DNA of 64,000 bases from Streptomyces sp. NRRL F-5126 (GTDB lineage: Bacteria; Actinomycetota; Actinomycetes; Streptomycetales; Streptomycetaceae), in NCBI RefSeq assembly GCF_000721265.1, contig NZ_JOFZ01000004.1:1-64000 (forward strand), given 5' to 3'. Each line of letters begins with the position of its first letter. Positions within the stretch are counted from its first letter, which is position 1. Of this stretch, positions 28,492 through 38,152 are shown one piece after another. The translations under genes were made by a program, and so were the position numbers. The notes beneath the pieces were generated by a model. That model did no database searches, was not told the DNA's origin, and saw nothing but the letters and a program-made list of their open reading frames with translations.

Positions 28492-30408
28492 TCACCCCCG
28501 CGGCGTCCACGGGTACCCGGCCAGGATGCGGGCCGTTGCCGCGTGCAGAATCCGCGGGCCGTCCTGGGTGAGCAGGGATTCCGCGTGGAACTGCAGGGAG
28601 GAGAAGTGCGGTCCCCGCAAGGCGTGGATCTCGCCCGTCTCCGGCGAACGGCTGATCTCGACGGGACCCACGCCTTCGCAGTCGGCCTTGTCCTCGCCGC
28701 TCCAGGCGGCGAACGCGTTGTAGAAGCCGACACGTTCCAGGTCACCGAAGAGGTCGATCCGTCTCTGCACACCCTGGTTGGGCACGTCACGCCGTCTCAG
28801 CGGGAAGCCGAGACGGGCGGAGAGGACCTGGTGGCTGAGGCAGACCGCCAGGAATGGCCGCCGATCGGCCAGCAACCGGTCGATCGCGCCCTTCAGATGG
28901 GCGATCTTCGGGTGGTTGCGCTCACCCGGGTCTCCGGGGCCCGGGCCCATGACCACCAGGTCGGCGGCGCCGAGGTCGTACGGCTCGTCGTAACGGCGGA
29001 CGGTGACATCGAGCCCCAGCGCGCGCAGTTGCTGGTCGAGCATGTGCGTGAACGTGTCCTCGGCGTCGATGACGAGCGCCGTGCGGCCGGCCAGTACCGA
29101 GTCCTGGTGGGCGCGGGCGGAGCCGTCGCCGAGCCAGAACCCGGAGATCGTGTCGTTTCGCCGTGCCAGGGCAGCGCTGATGTCCGGGTGGTCACCGAGG
29201 CGCGTGTCGGAGCCGTTCTCCAGCGCGCTGAGCAGCCCGGCGGCCTTGGCCCTGGTCTCCTCGACCTCGGACCACGGGTCCGAGTGCCGTACGAGCGTGG
29301 CGCCCACGCCGATGCGCAGCCGGCCACCGCCGTCGATGTCGGCGGCACGGATGAGGATCGACGAGTCGAGGGTGCGCTCCCCCTTTTCGTCGTGCCCGAC
29401 GAGTGCCACGACCCCGCTGTAGTAGCCGCGGCCCGACGGCTCGTGGCGGCTGATCACCCGGCAGGCGCTCTCCAGGGGACTGCCGGTGACGGTGGGCGCG
29501 AACATGGTCTCGCGCAGGATGTCGCGCACGTCGCGGCCGGTACGTCCCTCGACGAAGTACTCGGTGTGCGCCACCCGGGCCATTTCCTTGAGGTGCGGCC
29601 CCGTGACCCGGCAGCCGTCCCCACAGATCCGGGCCATCATCTTCAGCTCCTCGTCGACGACCATGTAGAGTTCGTCGGTCTCCTTGGGATCGGCGAGGAA
29701 CTCCATCACGTCGGGCAGGGACGGGCCGCCGGCCGGGTAGCGGTAGGTGCCACTGACCGGGTTCATCACAGCCACCCCGCCGTGCACGCTGATGTGCTGC
29801 TCGGGGCCGGCGCCGACCAGGGTGCGGTCCCCGGTGTGCACCAGGTACGTCCAGTACGCGCTCTTCTCGCGTTGCAGCAGCCGCCGGAAGAAGCAGAGGG
29901 CGTGTGCGAGCGTGTAGTCGTCGATGTCCGCGACGAGCGAGCGGTGGATGACGAAGTTCGCGCCCTCACCCTGGCCGATCTCGTCCTGGACCACCCGGCG
30001 CACGATCCCCGCGTACGTCCGGTCGTCCACGTCGAAGTGCTGACCGGTGACGCCCATGTGCACCTCGGGAATCCTGCGTACCACCTCGGCCGCGGTCATG
30101 ACGCTCTGGTCCGTGACGGTCATGGCCAGCAGGGGCTCACCGTCGTCGACGCAGTCGAAGCCGCGTTCCCCGATCTGCCGGTAGGGGAGCAGTGCGAGCA
30201 CCTCGTGGGCGGCGCCCCGCCCGCCCGCCGACCGCCCGCGTAGGGGCAACTCGGCGAGGGAGCCGAGCGTGGCGAAGTCACCTGTCACCACCTCGAGCAG
30301 GTCAGGGCTCACCGTCCTGGGCCGGTGCAGCAGCGCGAAGGGCGGCGGATCCGGAGCCAGGACGCGATCCAGCAGGTCCTGCGGTGCGGGCATCTCCTGC
30401 GTGGTCAT
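28492..30408 (-). CDS. phzE: PhzE-type 2-amino-2-desoxyisochorismate synthase
   Basis: A 638-residue fusion of a TrpE-like chorismate-binding domain (about 50-430) and a class I glutamine amidotransferase (about 440-638), the length and order of phenazine Phz[14 protein letters not shown] and [12 protein letters not shown] mark the synthase. In the amidotransferase AVCLSHQ near 520 has the nucleophilic cysteine and FHAES the catalytic His and Glu. It makes ADIC from chorismate and glutamine. Its ATG overlaps the phzD stop by 4 bases. It is the last gene of a six-gene leftward operon. Confidence 0.93.
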   Translation of the reverse strand: MTTQEMPAPQDLLDRVLAPDPPPFALLHRPRTVSPDLLEVVTGDFATLGSLAELPLRGRSAGGRGAAHEVLALLPYRQIGERGFDCVDDGEPLLAMTVTDQSVMTAAEVVRRIPEVHMGVTGQHFDVDDRTYAGIVRRVVQDEIGQGEGANFVIHRSLVADIDDYTLAHALCFFRRLLQREKSAYWTYLVHTGDRTLVGAGPEQHISVHGGVAVMNPVSGTYRYPAGGPSLPDVMEFLADPKETDELYMVVDEELKMMARICGDGCRVTGPHLKEMARVAHTEYFVEGRTGRDVRDILRETMFAPTVTGSPLESACRVISRHEPSGRGYYSGVVALVGHDEKGERTLDSSILIRAADIDGGGRLRIGVGATLVRHSDPWSEVEETRAKAAGLLSALENGSDTRLGDHPDISAALARRNDTISGFWLGDGSARAHQDSVLAGRTALVIDAEDTFTHMLDQQLRALGLDVTVRRYDEPYDLGAADLVVMGPGPGDPGERNHPKIAHLKGAIDRLLADRRPFLAVCLSHQVLSARLGFPLRRRDVPNQGVQRRIDLFGDLERVGFYNAFAAWSGEDKADCEGVGPVEISRSPETGEIHALRGPHFSSLQFHAESLLTQDGPRILHAATARILAGYPWTPRG

Positions 30409-31064
30409 AGGGCCGGAGCCCCCGTATCCACGCCGAGCGCATCGACGGCGGTGTCGGTGTCGAGCACCACCGCGCAGCGCTCCGCCGCGTACCGCAGCGC
30501 ACTCCGGTGGTGTTCCTCGGAGAAGTCGGCGACGGCGTCGGCGACCAGGAAGGTCTCGATGTCGTGGCTGAACGCCTCGACGGCCGTCATCAACACTCCG
30601 ACGTGCGCGTACACGCCGCACAGAACGAGCTGGTCACGGCCAGAGGCCCGTATCCACTCCAGGAGATCGGACCGCACGAAGGCGCTGTAGCGCCACTTGG
30701 TGAAGGTCCGGTCGCCGGGGGCGGGCGCCAACGCGTCGACGATCTGCCGGTCTTCGAGCCCCGTACGCATCCCGGGTCCCCAGAAGTCCCTCAGCAGCCC
30801 TCGCTGCCGCTCGTCCATTCCCCCGGGCTGCGCGGTGTACGCCACCGGTATGCCGGAAGCGGCACAGCGGCCGCGCAATCGCGCCGCATGGGCGATCAGT
30901 TGATCCCGGGGCTCGCCGGATGGGAGGGCGTTGACGAAGTAGCGCTGCATGTCGTGCACCAGCAGGACCGCGCGGCGCGGATCGGGCACCCAGGGTGCCG
31001 TGTTGCTGGGCAGGTCGCCTGCCGTGGGCATGCGATACGAGTGGACAGTGGGTATGCCGGACAT
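30405..31064 (-). CDS. phzD: PhzD-type isochorismatase
   Basis: A 219-residue vinyl-ether hydrolase that should convert ADIC to trans-2,3-dihydro-3-hydroxyanthranilate and pyruvate. The general acid Asp38 lies in [10 protein letters not shown] and Lys123 in [29 protein letters not shown] and [16 protein letters not shown] are close to the PhzD pattern, including the absence of the cysteine used by amidohydrolase relatives. The start ATG 31064 follows GGGAG. It is translationally coupled to phzE. Confidence 0.93.
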   Translation of the reverse strand: MSGIPTVHSYRMPTAGDLPSNTAPWVPDPRRAVLLVHDMQRYFVNALPSGEPRDQLIAHAARLRGRCAASGIPVAYTAQPGGMDERQRGLLRDFWGPGMRTGLEDRQIVDALAPAPGDRTFTKWRYSAFVRSDLLEWIRASGRDQLVLCGVYAHVGVLMTAVEAFSHDIETFLVADAVADFSEEHHRSALRYAAERCAVVLDTDTAVDALGVDTGAPAL

Positions 31065-31174
31065 GGACGTCTCCCGCGTGATCGGGCATTCCGGTCGCCG
31101 GCTGTCTCCCCGGCGACCGGAACAACAGTGTGCGTGTGTACTTGCGTGCCGGCGCCGCCGTCGGGACGTCGGGA

Positions 31175-31945
31175 TCAGACGCCGAGAGAGGCGCCTCCGT
31201 CGACGGTGAGGGCGTGGAGTGTGATGTGTGAGGCCTGGTCGGAGAGAAGGAACACGACCGAGTCGGCCACGGTGGCGGGGCTCGCGACCCGCCCGAGTGG
31301 GATGCCCACGCGATACGCGTCGAGCCGGCCTTCGACGGTCCCCCGGCGGTCGGACTCGTCCCGCCACATCGAGGTGAGCATCGGCGTGTCCGTGGAGCCG
31401 GGTGCCACCACGTTGCAGCGGATGCCGTACCGGGCGACCTCAAGTCCCAGGCACTTGGTGAACATGGTCGCGGCCGCCTTCGACGCCGCGTAGGCGGCCA
31501 TGCCCGTGCGGGGCGTGCCCGCCGCGTTCGACGCGACGGTGACGATCGCACCCCCGGCGCGCTCGACCATCCGGTTGGCCACGGCGCGTGACACCTGGAA
31601 GACGCCGGTGGTGTTTACGGCGAACGTCCCGGCCCAGTCCTCGTCGGTCAGTTTCCGCGCCTCGCCGAGCCGCAGCACGCCCGCGGCGTTGACGAGGTAG
31701 CCGACCGGCCCCAGGCGGTGTTCCACCGCGTCCACCAGCGCCTCGACCGATTCGGCTGAGGTCACATCGGCCACGAACGCCTCGACGGCCGCACCGGCCG
31801 CGGAGGCTCGCCGCACCGTTTCGCCGAGCCGGCCGGCGTCCCTGTCGACCGCGGCCACTCGCACTCCCCGCTCGCCCAGGCCGCGGACCACCGCCGCTCC
31901 GATGCCGCCTGCCGCACCGGTGACTATCGCTGTTTTGCCCTTCAT
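31175..31945 (-). CDS. SDR of the 2,3-dihydro-2,3-dihydroxybenzoate dehydrogenase type
   Basis: A 256-residue Rossmann oxidoreductase with TGAAGGIG (10-16), catalytic Ser139, Tyr152 and Lys156 in YAASK. It resembles DhbA/EntA. Placed between DAHP synthase and PhzD, it is predicted to oxidise dihydrohydroxyanthranilate to 3-hydroxyanthranilate, as the equivalent SDRs do in benzoxazole and related pathways. This replaces PhzF and the rest of the phenazine route. The substrate is inferred from context. Confidence 0.85.
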   Translation of the reverse strand: MKGKTAIVTGAAGGIGAAVVRGLGERGVRVAAVDRDAGRLGETVRRASAAGAAVEAFVADVTSAESVEALVDAVEHRLGPVGYLVNAAGVLRLGEARKLTDEDWAGTFAVNTTGVFQVSRAVANRMVERAGGAIVTVASNAAGTPRTGMAAYAASKAAATMFTKCLGLEVARYGIRCNVVAPGSTDTPMLTSMWRDESDRRGTVEGRLDAYRVGIPLGRVASPATVADSVVFLLSDQASHITLHALTVDGGASLGV

Positions 31946-32044
31946 CCCTACGGACCTCCGTTGACTTCGTCCACGTGGTGCTCGGCCGGGAAGCGACTCC
32001 GGGGTGGATACGGCACGCCTCGTGGCGCGACTCGCCCACCTCGC

Positions 32045-33268
32045 TCATCCGCGCCATTCGGCGGCCACTTGGAGGGCCTGCTCCGGATTGAGCCTCGGGT
32101 CGCACAGGCTCGTGTACTTGTCCCCGACCTGGTCGAGGCCCGCTCGGTCGGCCACGCACTCGGTGACATTGTCGGGAGTCGTCTCCAGGTGAAGGCCGCC
32201 GGCGACACCGCCGGCCGAGCGGACCGCCGACTGGAACTCCCTGACCTCGCGCAGCACCGCATCGAGGAACCTGGTCTTCAGCCCGTCGGGGCCGCTGACC
32301 GTGTTGCCGTGCATGGGGTCGGTCAGCCAGACCACCGGATGACCGGCCGAGTGGACCGCCTCGACCAGCGGTGGCAACCTCGCCGCCACCGCGTCGGCGC
32401 CCATCCGCGCGATGAGAGCCAGCCGCCCGGGTTCGCGCGCCGGGTCCAGGCGCTCGCACAGGGCCGCCACCTCGCCGGCTGTCGTCGCGGGTCCCACCTT
32501 GCAGGCGACCGGGTTCACCACTTCGGCCAGGAGCGCCACTTGGGGGCCGTCCAGATGACGTGTGCGCTCGCCGATCCACGGCCAGTGTGTCGAGGTGAGC
32601 AGCAGGCGTCCGTCGTTCGTGCGCCGCAGCAAAGGCAACTCGTAGTCGAGGACGAGCGCCTCGTGGCTCGTCCACACTCGCCGGTCCACGTGCGGCGTCG
32701 CCGCCGTGCCGTCGGTGGCGCGCGCGTGGCCGCCCTCGCCCGGCCATCCGAGCAGTGCCATCGCGCTGCGCGCGGCCTCGTAACACACCAGCATGCGGTC
32801 CGGGTCGTGCACACGGTCTTCGGCCCGGGGCAGTGGACTGTTCACCATGTGTCCCCGGTAGACGGGTAGTTCACCATCGCCCACCGGTTCGGTCGGACGC
32901 GAACGCGGTTTGGCGAACTGGCCTGCGATCCGGCCCACCCGCACGACCCGTCGCGACGTGGACCTCCTGACCACCTCGGCCAGCGCGTCGAGCAGCCTCG
33001 CCTTGCGTGCCACGTACCCGGGCGTGCACTCCGCGGGGTCCTCCGCGCAATCGCCCGCCTGGAGCACCCGGACTTCGCCCGCCGCGACGTCCGCGAGCAG
33101 GCCGCGTAACCTGTCGGTCTCCTCGACGCGGACCAGCCCCGGAGCCTCGGCGAGCCGCCGTCTCACCAGGGTGAGTCGCCGTCTGTCCGCCCAGTCGGGC
33201 TGCTGCCGCGCCTGACCCGGATCCGGAGACGCGATCAGCGTGCCGGACCCGTCAGCCATGCCTGACAT
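32045..33268 (-). CDS. Class II DAHP synthase (PhzC-like)
   Basis: A 407-residue plant/actinobacterial type 3-deoxy-D-arabino-heptulosonate 7-phosphate synthase. It opens with QPDW, then has LQAGDCAE, RVGRIAGQFAKPRS, TDPMHGNT and LHLETTPDNVTEC. It is shorter than the housekeeping class II enzyme. A second DAHP synthase inside a cluster usually boosts chorismate supply and avoids feedback inhibition. ATG 33268 follows GGGGGAT. It is 41 bases from the upstream hydroxylase gene. Confidence 0.92.
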   Translation of the reverse strand: MSGMADGSGTLIASPDPGQARQQPDWADRRRLTLVRRRLAEAPGLVRVEETDRLRGLLADVAAGEVRVLQAGDCAEDPAECTPGYVARKARLLDALAEVVRRSTSRRVVRVGRIAGQFAKPRSRPTEPVGDGELPVYRGHMVNSPLPRAEDRVHDPDRMLVCYEAARSAMALLGWPGEGGHARATDGTAATPHVDRRVWTSHEALVLDYELPLLRRTNDGRLLLTSTHWPWIGERTRHLDGPQVALLAEVVNPVACKVGPATTAGEVAALCERLDPAREPGRLALIARMGADAVAARLPPLVEAVHSAGHPVVWLTDPMHGNTVSGPDGLKTRFLDAVLREVREFQSAVRSAGGVAGGLHLETTPDNVTECVADRAGLDQVGDKYTSLCDPRLNPEQALQVAAEWRG

Positions 33269-33309
33269 CCCATATCCCCCGTTGGATCGATCGGTCGTAC
33301 TTCGTTCGG

Positions 33310-34920
33310 TCAGCCGCCGGTGACCTGGTCGAGCAGGTCGTCCCACACTCGGGGAGCGGGTGCCGCCTCGGCACGCCACGCCACATGGTGATCGGGCCGT
33401 ACGAGCACCAGCGCGCGCTCCCAGGCGGCCCGCACGGCTTCGTCGTCGACCGTGAGGAGTGCGAACGGCAGGCCCTTGCGCACCGCCTGCGCCACCAGAT
33501 CCTTGCCCCGGTTCTCGCCGGAGAGGTCGACGAGGGTGTATCCGGCGCCCAGCCGGTCGAACAGCGGTGTGCCGTCTTCCAGTGCCAGGTTCGGTGCCCT
33601 GCTTCCGGGCACGGTGCCGGGGACGATCGAGTGCCACTGCCAGCCGGGCTCCGCGCCGCCCTCGTACCGGATGACGGGGGAGGCGGTGTAGTGGTAGCCG
33701 AAGTGAATGCCCAGGTTGTCGATCTGGAACCGCTCCTTGTCGAGGTAGGCGGCGAGTTGGGGAGAGGACGCGCCGGCAGCGGCCAACTGCGGGAAGCGCA
33801 TCCACACGGCCAGGAGGTTGGCGCACATCTCCCGGTTGAACAGTGCGACCGGCCGGCGTTCGGCCTCGTAGGAGCCCAGCAGGCGTGGGCCCGCCCAGCC
33901 GCCGAGCGTGGCCGCGAGCTTCCAGCCGAGGTCCACGGCGTCGCCCAGACCCGTGTTCGCGCCGTGTCCGCCGGTCGGGTAGAACTGGTGCGCCGAGTCG
34001 CCCGCGAGGAAGACCCTCCCGGCTCGGTACGAATCCGCGACGGCCAGCCGCCCGTTCCAGTACGCCACGTTGAGGACCTCGTCCACCGCGAAGTCGATGC
34101 CCAGCCGCTCCTTGACGACGGCGAGCGGCTCGTCCGGCTCGTCCTCCACGTCGCCGAGGACGAACGTGCCGGTCCAGGTGCGTCCGCCGTCGCGGTTGAC
34201 GAGCGTCGCCCCGCCCGCGGTGACGGTCAGGAAGAACTTCCCGTTGCGTGACAGCGCCGGGTCCTCGCTGCGGAAGTACACGTCGCAGTGCCGGGTGCTG
34301 GGGCCGCTCAGCCGCGTGGTGATCCCCGTGGCGCGCCGTACCGTGCTGCCGCCGCCGTCGCAGCCGACCAGGTAGGAGGCGCGCAGGGAGCCCATCGCAC
34401 CGTTGACTTCGTCGGACAGCGACGCCGACACCTCGTCCCCATCATCCGTCAGGTCGAGCAGTGCCCAGCCCTCGCGCAGGTCGACCAGGGGGTGCTCGCG
34501 CAGCCGCCGGCGCAGGACGTCCTCCAGGAGGGAGCCCTGGAGGCGCTGGTAGGGCTCCAGCGGTGCCGAGCCGTCGCTGATGTCGGCGAACCTGCGGTGC
34601 AGGTCCGCAACGGACGGGTACTTCCAGACCGAGACGGGCGGCCTGGCCGGGTCCGCGATCCAGTGGAAGTCGAACGGCTCGTCGGGCGCGACGCCGCGCC
34701 GGCGGATCTCGTCCGTCACGCCGAGGCGGCGCAGGAGTTCCATGCTGCGGCCGTTGATGAAGTCCATCTTGGGATGGGCCGAGACGGTGGTGGAACGCTC
34801 GACGACGGTACTGCGCGTACCGTGGCGGGCCAGTTCGAGGGCGAGTGTCGCCCCGACCGGTCCGGCACCGACGATCAGGACGGGCGTGCTGTCGGGAAGT
34901 GGCGCGTCGTGGTCAAGCAC
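33310..34920 (-). CDS. FAD-dependent aromatic hydroxylase (PheA/TfdB type)
   Basis: A 536-residue class A flavin monooxygenase. The FAD loop is VGAGPVGATLALELARHG (about 18-35), the DG motif GCDGGGSTVRRATG, and the GD motif FLAGDSAHQFYPTGGHGANTGLGDA in segments. The last 130 residues form the thioredoxin-like tail of phenol-hydroxylase relatives. GTG 34920 is chosen because AGGAG lies 5 bases upstream; the frame stays open a further 1 kb but shadows the MFS gene. It may hydroxylate an aminohydroxybenzoate unit or the final product. Confidence 0.88.
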   Translation of the reverse strand: MLDHDAPLPDSTPVLIVGAGPVGATLALELARHGTRSTVVERSTTVSAHPKMDFINGRSMELLRRLGVTDEIRRRGVAPDEPFDFHWIADPARPPVSVWKYPSVADLHRRFADISDGSAPLEPYQRLQGSLLEDVLRRRLREHPLVDLREGWALLDLTDDGDEVSASLSDEVNGAMGSLRASYLVGCDGGGSTVRRATGITTRLSGPSTRHCDVYFRSEDPALSRNGKFFLTVTAGGATLVNRDGGRTWTGTFVLGDVEDEPDEPLAVVKERLGIDFAVDEVLNVAYWNGRLAVADSYRAGRVFLAGDSAHQFYPTGGHGANTGLGDAVDLGWKLAATLGGWAGPRLLGSYEAERRPVALFNREMCANLLAVWMRFPQLAAAGASSPQLAAYLDKERFQIDNLGIHFGYHYTASPVIRYEGGAEPGWQWHSIVPGTVPGSRAPNLALEDGTPLFDRLGAGYTLVDLSGENRGKDLVAQAVRKGLPFALLTVDDEAVRAAWERALVLVRPDHHVAWRAEAAPAPRVWDDLLDQVTGG

Positions 34921-35015
34921 ACGGACTCCTGCGGGATCGGCATGGAGAGAGAAGGCGACCGGACGAAGGCCGGCCGGGGCGGGGCCCGGGATCGGGGCCG
35001 TGCCCGGCGCACTCG

Positions 35016-36500
35016 TTACGAGGCCTGGGGCTCGGCGCCGGCCCGCGCGCCGAAGCGGATGAAGCGCGTGAGGACCGCCGCCGTCAGCGCCACGCCGACG
35101 GAGCACCACAGCGCGAGCTGCTGGCCGGAGACCAAGGCGTCCAACGGCCCCCGGGCGCCGGCCAGGGCGTGCGTACGGGCGTCGGAGACGGCGACGAGAA
35201 CGGCGAGCCCGATCGCGCCGCCCGCCTGGTAGGTGGTGGTGGCGAGTCCGGAGCCTGCGCCGGCGATCGGGCCGGTGAGCCCCATGGTGCAGACGACGAA
35301 GGACGACACGATGGACACGCCGAGGCCGAACGACCACACGACGGCAGGCAGCACGAAGCCGGTGAGGTAGTTGCCGTCGACGTCGATCACCAGTGCCCAG
35401 GCCGCCAGTGCCGCCGCTTGGACCAGGACGCCGCACATGAGGATGTTCTGCGGTCCGAAGCGCAGTACCCGGGGGGCCACCTGTGTGCCGATCAGCATGG
35501 CCAGCGGAACGGGCACGTAGGACAGGCCCGCCTTCGCCGGGCCGTAGCCGAGCACCTGCTGGAGGTAGAGCGTGATGATGAAGAAGGTGGAGATCAGCAA
35601 TGTGCCCACCAGGGCGAAGGCCACGTTGCCGATGACCAGCGGCCGCATGCGCAGCAGCACGGACGGCAGCACGGGGTCGGCCGCGGTGCGCTGGCGGACG
35701 ACGAAAGCCGCCAGCAGCAGTGCCGCGGCGCCGAACTGGACCAGCGTCGACGTGGCCCCCCAGCCCTGGACGCCACCGCGGGACATGGCAAGGATGAGCA
35801 TCAGAAGACCGGCCGTGGCGGTGGCGGCACCGACGATGTCGAGCTTGGCGTCCGTATGCGGCCCCCCGGCCGGCAGCAGGCGCAGTGCGGCAAGCAGGAT
35901 GCCGATGCCGATCGGCACGTTGATCATGAAGATCCACTCCCAGCCGACCGTGGTGAGCAGTCCGCCGAGCACAAGGCCGACCGGGGCTGCCACACCGGCC
36001 ATGCCCGTGAACAGGCCCAGCGCCTTGTTGCGTTCAGGACCTTCCCGGAAGATGTCGGTGATCAGTGCCAGGGCCGCCGGTGTGACCAGCGCGGCTCCCA
36101 GGCCCTGGAACAGCCTGGCGGCCACCAGCTGCCAGTCCTGGGAGGAGAGCCCGCAGCACAGCGAGGCGGCCGTGAAGAGGACGACACCGGTGGTGAAGAG
36201 ACGGCGCCGGCCGACGACGTCCGCGGCGCGGCCCGCCAGCAGCAGGAAGCCGGCGAAGCCGAGCAGATAGGCGTCGACGACCCAGGCGAGGCCGGTGGTC
36301 GAGAAGCCCAGGTCGTCCCGGATGGAGGGCAGGGCGATGTTCACCACCGATGCGTCCATCACCGACATGAACTCGATCAGTGCCAGCACCGAGAACATGG
36401 CCCAGGGACTGCGGCCTCCGGCGGTGCCGGCTGTCCCTGACGCCGGGGACCCGGTGCGGCCCGCGGCCCCGCTCCGTTCCGGCGTGGTGTCGTTCGTCAT
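35016..36500 (-). CDS. MFS transporter, DHA2 (14-helix) drug exporter
   Basis: A 494-residue exporter with a polar N-terminus and 14 hydrophobic segments. Motif A appears as GRAADVVGRRRLF; motif C-like glycine-rich segments and ALPSIRDDLGFS at the first loop are typical of EmrB/QacA proteins. It is the first gene of the leftward operon and likely exports the cluster product, giving self-resistance. The start ATG 36500 is divergent from the AtaL-like gene, with a 284-bp promoter region between. Confidence 0.9.
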   Translation of the reverse strand: MTNDTTPERSGAAGRTGSPASGTAGTAGGRSPWAMFSVLALIEFMSVMDASVVNIALPSIRDDLGFSTTGLAWVVDAYLLGFAGFLLLAGRAADVVGRRRLFTTGVVLFTAASLCCGLSSQDWQLVAARLFQGLGAALVTPAALALITDIFREGPERNKALGLFTGMAGVAAPVGLVLGGLLTTVGWEWIFMINVPIGIGILLAALRLLPAGGPHTDAKLDIVGAATATAGLLMLILAMSRGGVQGWGATSTLVQFGAAALLLAAFVVRQRTAADPVLPSVLLRMRPLVIGNVAFALVGTLLISTFFIITLYLQQVLGYGPAKAGLSYVPVPLAMLIGTQVAPRVLRFGPQNILMCGVLVQAAALAAWALVIDVDGNYLTGFVLPAVVWSFGLGVSIVSSFVVCTMGLTGPIAGAGSGLATTTYQAGGAIGLAVLVAVSDARTHALAGARGPLDALVSGQQLALWCSVGVALTAAVLTRFIRFGARAGAEPQAS

Positions 36501-36784
36501 GAGAGGTGTCCCGTTCGTCGTGCCGTCGAGTCATCGAGGTCGTGGGCGGGCCGCGTCACACTCAGGCGGAAGAGGCGGCGTGCTCACGCTGACCCATACT
36601 CGGCCGGGTCCCCGTGCCCGGCATCACGTCTTCGCGCCATCCTGCGGGCCCGGGGCGGCAAGCGGGTGGACAACGCGCGGCGGTGGCAGATCGCGTGAAA
36701 CTGGGATGTCCGCGAAGGCGGGGGGCGGCCATGCTGCGGCGAAAGGCAACGCCGTTTGCCAAGGAACGCACGAAAGGTTCGGCC

Positions 36785-37267
36785 ATGGTCGTCTTCACGC
36801 ACACCTTGCCGGTCAATGATCCCAGCCTTCCCGAGTACCCGGAGGTGCGGCGGGACGAGCTGTGGGAAAGCCTGGTGCACAAGGCCGCACACCCGGTCTC
36901 CTACGTGCCGTCGATCACCTCGGCGGAGCTGCTGGAGGAGTTCGACGGCGGCTTCGTACGGCGCATCATGCTCCGGGGTGACAGCACGATGCCGCTGCGC
37001 GAGCGGGTGACGCTGGAGCAGAGCAGCCGCATCGTCTTCACCCAGCTGGACAACCCTTTGCTGACGGAGATCACCAACGAAATCGGTGAGGATGCGGAGG
37101 GCCGTCTCACTTTCACGTTCACCGCGACCCTGTCCGCGGCCGGGCTGGAGCGCAGCCGTCGGGAGGCCGGCTTCGTCGCGGAGAACGACCTGCTCTTCTA
37201 CGACACGGCGGCGGCGACCGTGAACACCGTCCGGCTCACCGCCGGCCGGACGGTGGCCCCGGCCTGA
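36785..37267 (+). CDS. AtaL-like (DUF1857) protein, copy 1
   Basis: A 160-residue soluble protein of the AtaL-like/DUF1857 family, a SRPBCC-type ligand-binding fold. Recognisable features are ELWESLVHKAAHPVSYVPSIT, RRIMLRG, RIVFTQLDNPLLTEITNEIG in parts. It is clearly paralogous to the protein at 40050-40529. The fold usually holds a hydrophobic small molecule, so a role as cyclase, carrier or product-binding protein is possible, but none is established. ATG 36785 follows AAAGG. The start upstream at 36614 lacks support. Confidence 0.82.
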   Translation: MVVFTHTLPVNDPSLPEYPEVRRDELWESLVHKAAHPVSYVPSITSAELLEEFDGGFVRRIMLRGDSTMPLRERVTLEQSSRIVFTQLDNPLLTEITNEIGEDAEGRLTFTFTATLSAAGLERSRREAGFVAENDLLFYDTAAATVNTVRLTAGRTVAPA

Positions 37268-37353
37268 CCCTCGACGGGTACGCGAACGCCGCGGTCCCTG
37301 AGCCCCGAGGGGGCCGGGCACCGCGACGTTGGCACGACTGCTGCCGAGCCGGG

Positions 37354-38088
37354 CTACGCGAAGCCCCCGTTCGCGTGGATGGTCTGAGCCGTCAGCCAGC
37401 GGGCGTCCTCACCCGCGAGGAAGGCCACGACATCCGCGATATCGGCCGGCCGGCCGAGCTTGCGCAGCGGGGTCTGGGCGATGAGGCCGTCGATGTCGGC
37501 CCGCGCCTCGGGAGCCAGCATGTCCGTGTCGGTCGGGCCGGGGGCCACGGCGTTGACGGTGATTCCGCGCTCGCCGAGTGCGTGTGCCAGCGACCGGGTG
37601 AGGACCTCCACGCCCACCTTGGTCGCGCCGTACGCGCCGAGGAAGGCGATGGCGGCCGACGGCAGGCCCGCGGCGAGGTTGATCACGCGGCCGCCGTCGC
37701 GCAGGTGCTTGCTGGCCTGCTGGTGGGAGAGGAAGACGCTCTTGAGGTTGGTCGCGACCAGGCGGTCGAAATCCTCCTCGCTGATGTACTCCACCGGAGC
37801 GGCAGCCACGGTCGCGGCGTTGTTGACGACGATGTCGACGCCGCCGAACTCCTTGATCGCGGCCTCGTACAGCGCGGCCGTGTCGGCCGCGACCGACACG
37901 TCGCCCTGGACGGCGACGGCTTTCCCGCCGCCGTCGGTGATGGCTTTCACCGTCTCCTCGGCGGCCTCCTTGTTGCTGTGGTAATTGACCACGACCGCGG
38001 CACCCTCGCGGCCGAGGCGCTCGGCCGTCGCGCGGCCGATGCCGCGCGAGGCGCCGGTGACGATGGCGACCTTGCCGTTGAGACTCAT
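37354..38088 (-). CDS. SDR family oxidoreductase (FabG-like)
   Basis: A 244-residue classical SDR with TGASRGIG (10-17), VNNAATV, catalytic serine in the LAAGLPSA region and YGATK for the Tyr and Lys. The short N-terminal NADP loop has NYHSNKE, typical of glucose or 3-oxoacyl reductase-like members. Convergent with the first AtaL-like gene and followed downstream-to-upstream by the bicovalent oxidase gene 64 bases away. It may reduce or oxidise a pathway intermediate. Confidence 0.85.
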   Translation of the reverse strand: MSLNGKVAIVTGASRGIGRATAERLGREGAAVVVNYHSNKEAAEETVKAITDGGGKAVAVQGDVSVAADTAALYEAAIKEFGGVDIVVNNAATVAAAPVEYISEEDFDRLVATNLKSVFLSHQQASKHLRDGGRVINLAAGLPSAAIAFLGAYGATKVGVEVLTRSLAHALGERGITVNAVAPGPTDTDMLAPEARADIDGLIAQTPLRKLGRPADIADVVAFLAGEDARWLTAQTIHANGGFA

Positions 38089-38152
38089 CCGGGTTGACTC
38101 CTCATCATTACTTCGTGGGCATGTTCTCGGTGGACTTCCACGCGTCGCCGGT

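Noticed and set aside
28492..33268. Phenazine biosynthesis
   Set aside because: The PhzC/PhzE/PhzD trio is followed by a DhbA-like dehydrogenase, which leads to 3-hydroxyanthranilate, and the phenazine-forming enzymes are absent.
34920..35937. N-terminal extension of the aromatic hydroxylase by 339 codons
   Set aside because: The extension overlaps the MFS transporter gene in another frame. The FAD loop begins shortly after GTG 34920, which has an AGGAG site.
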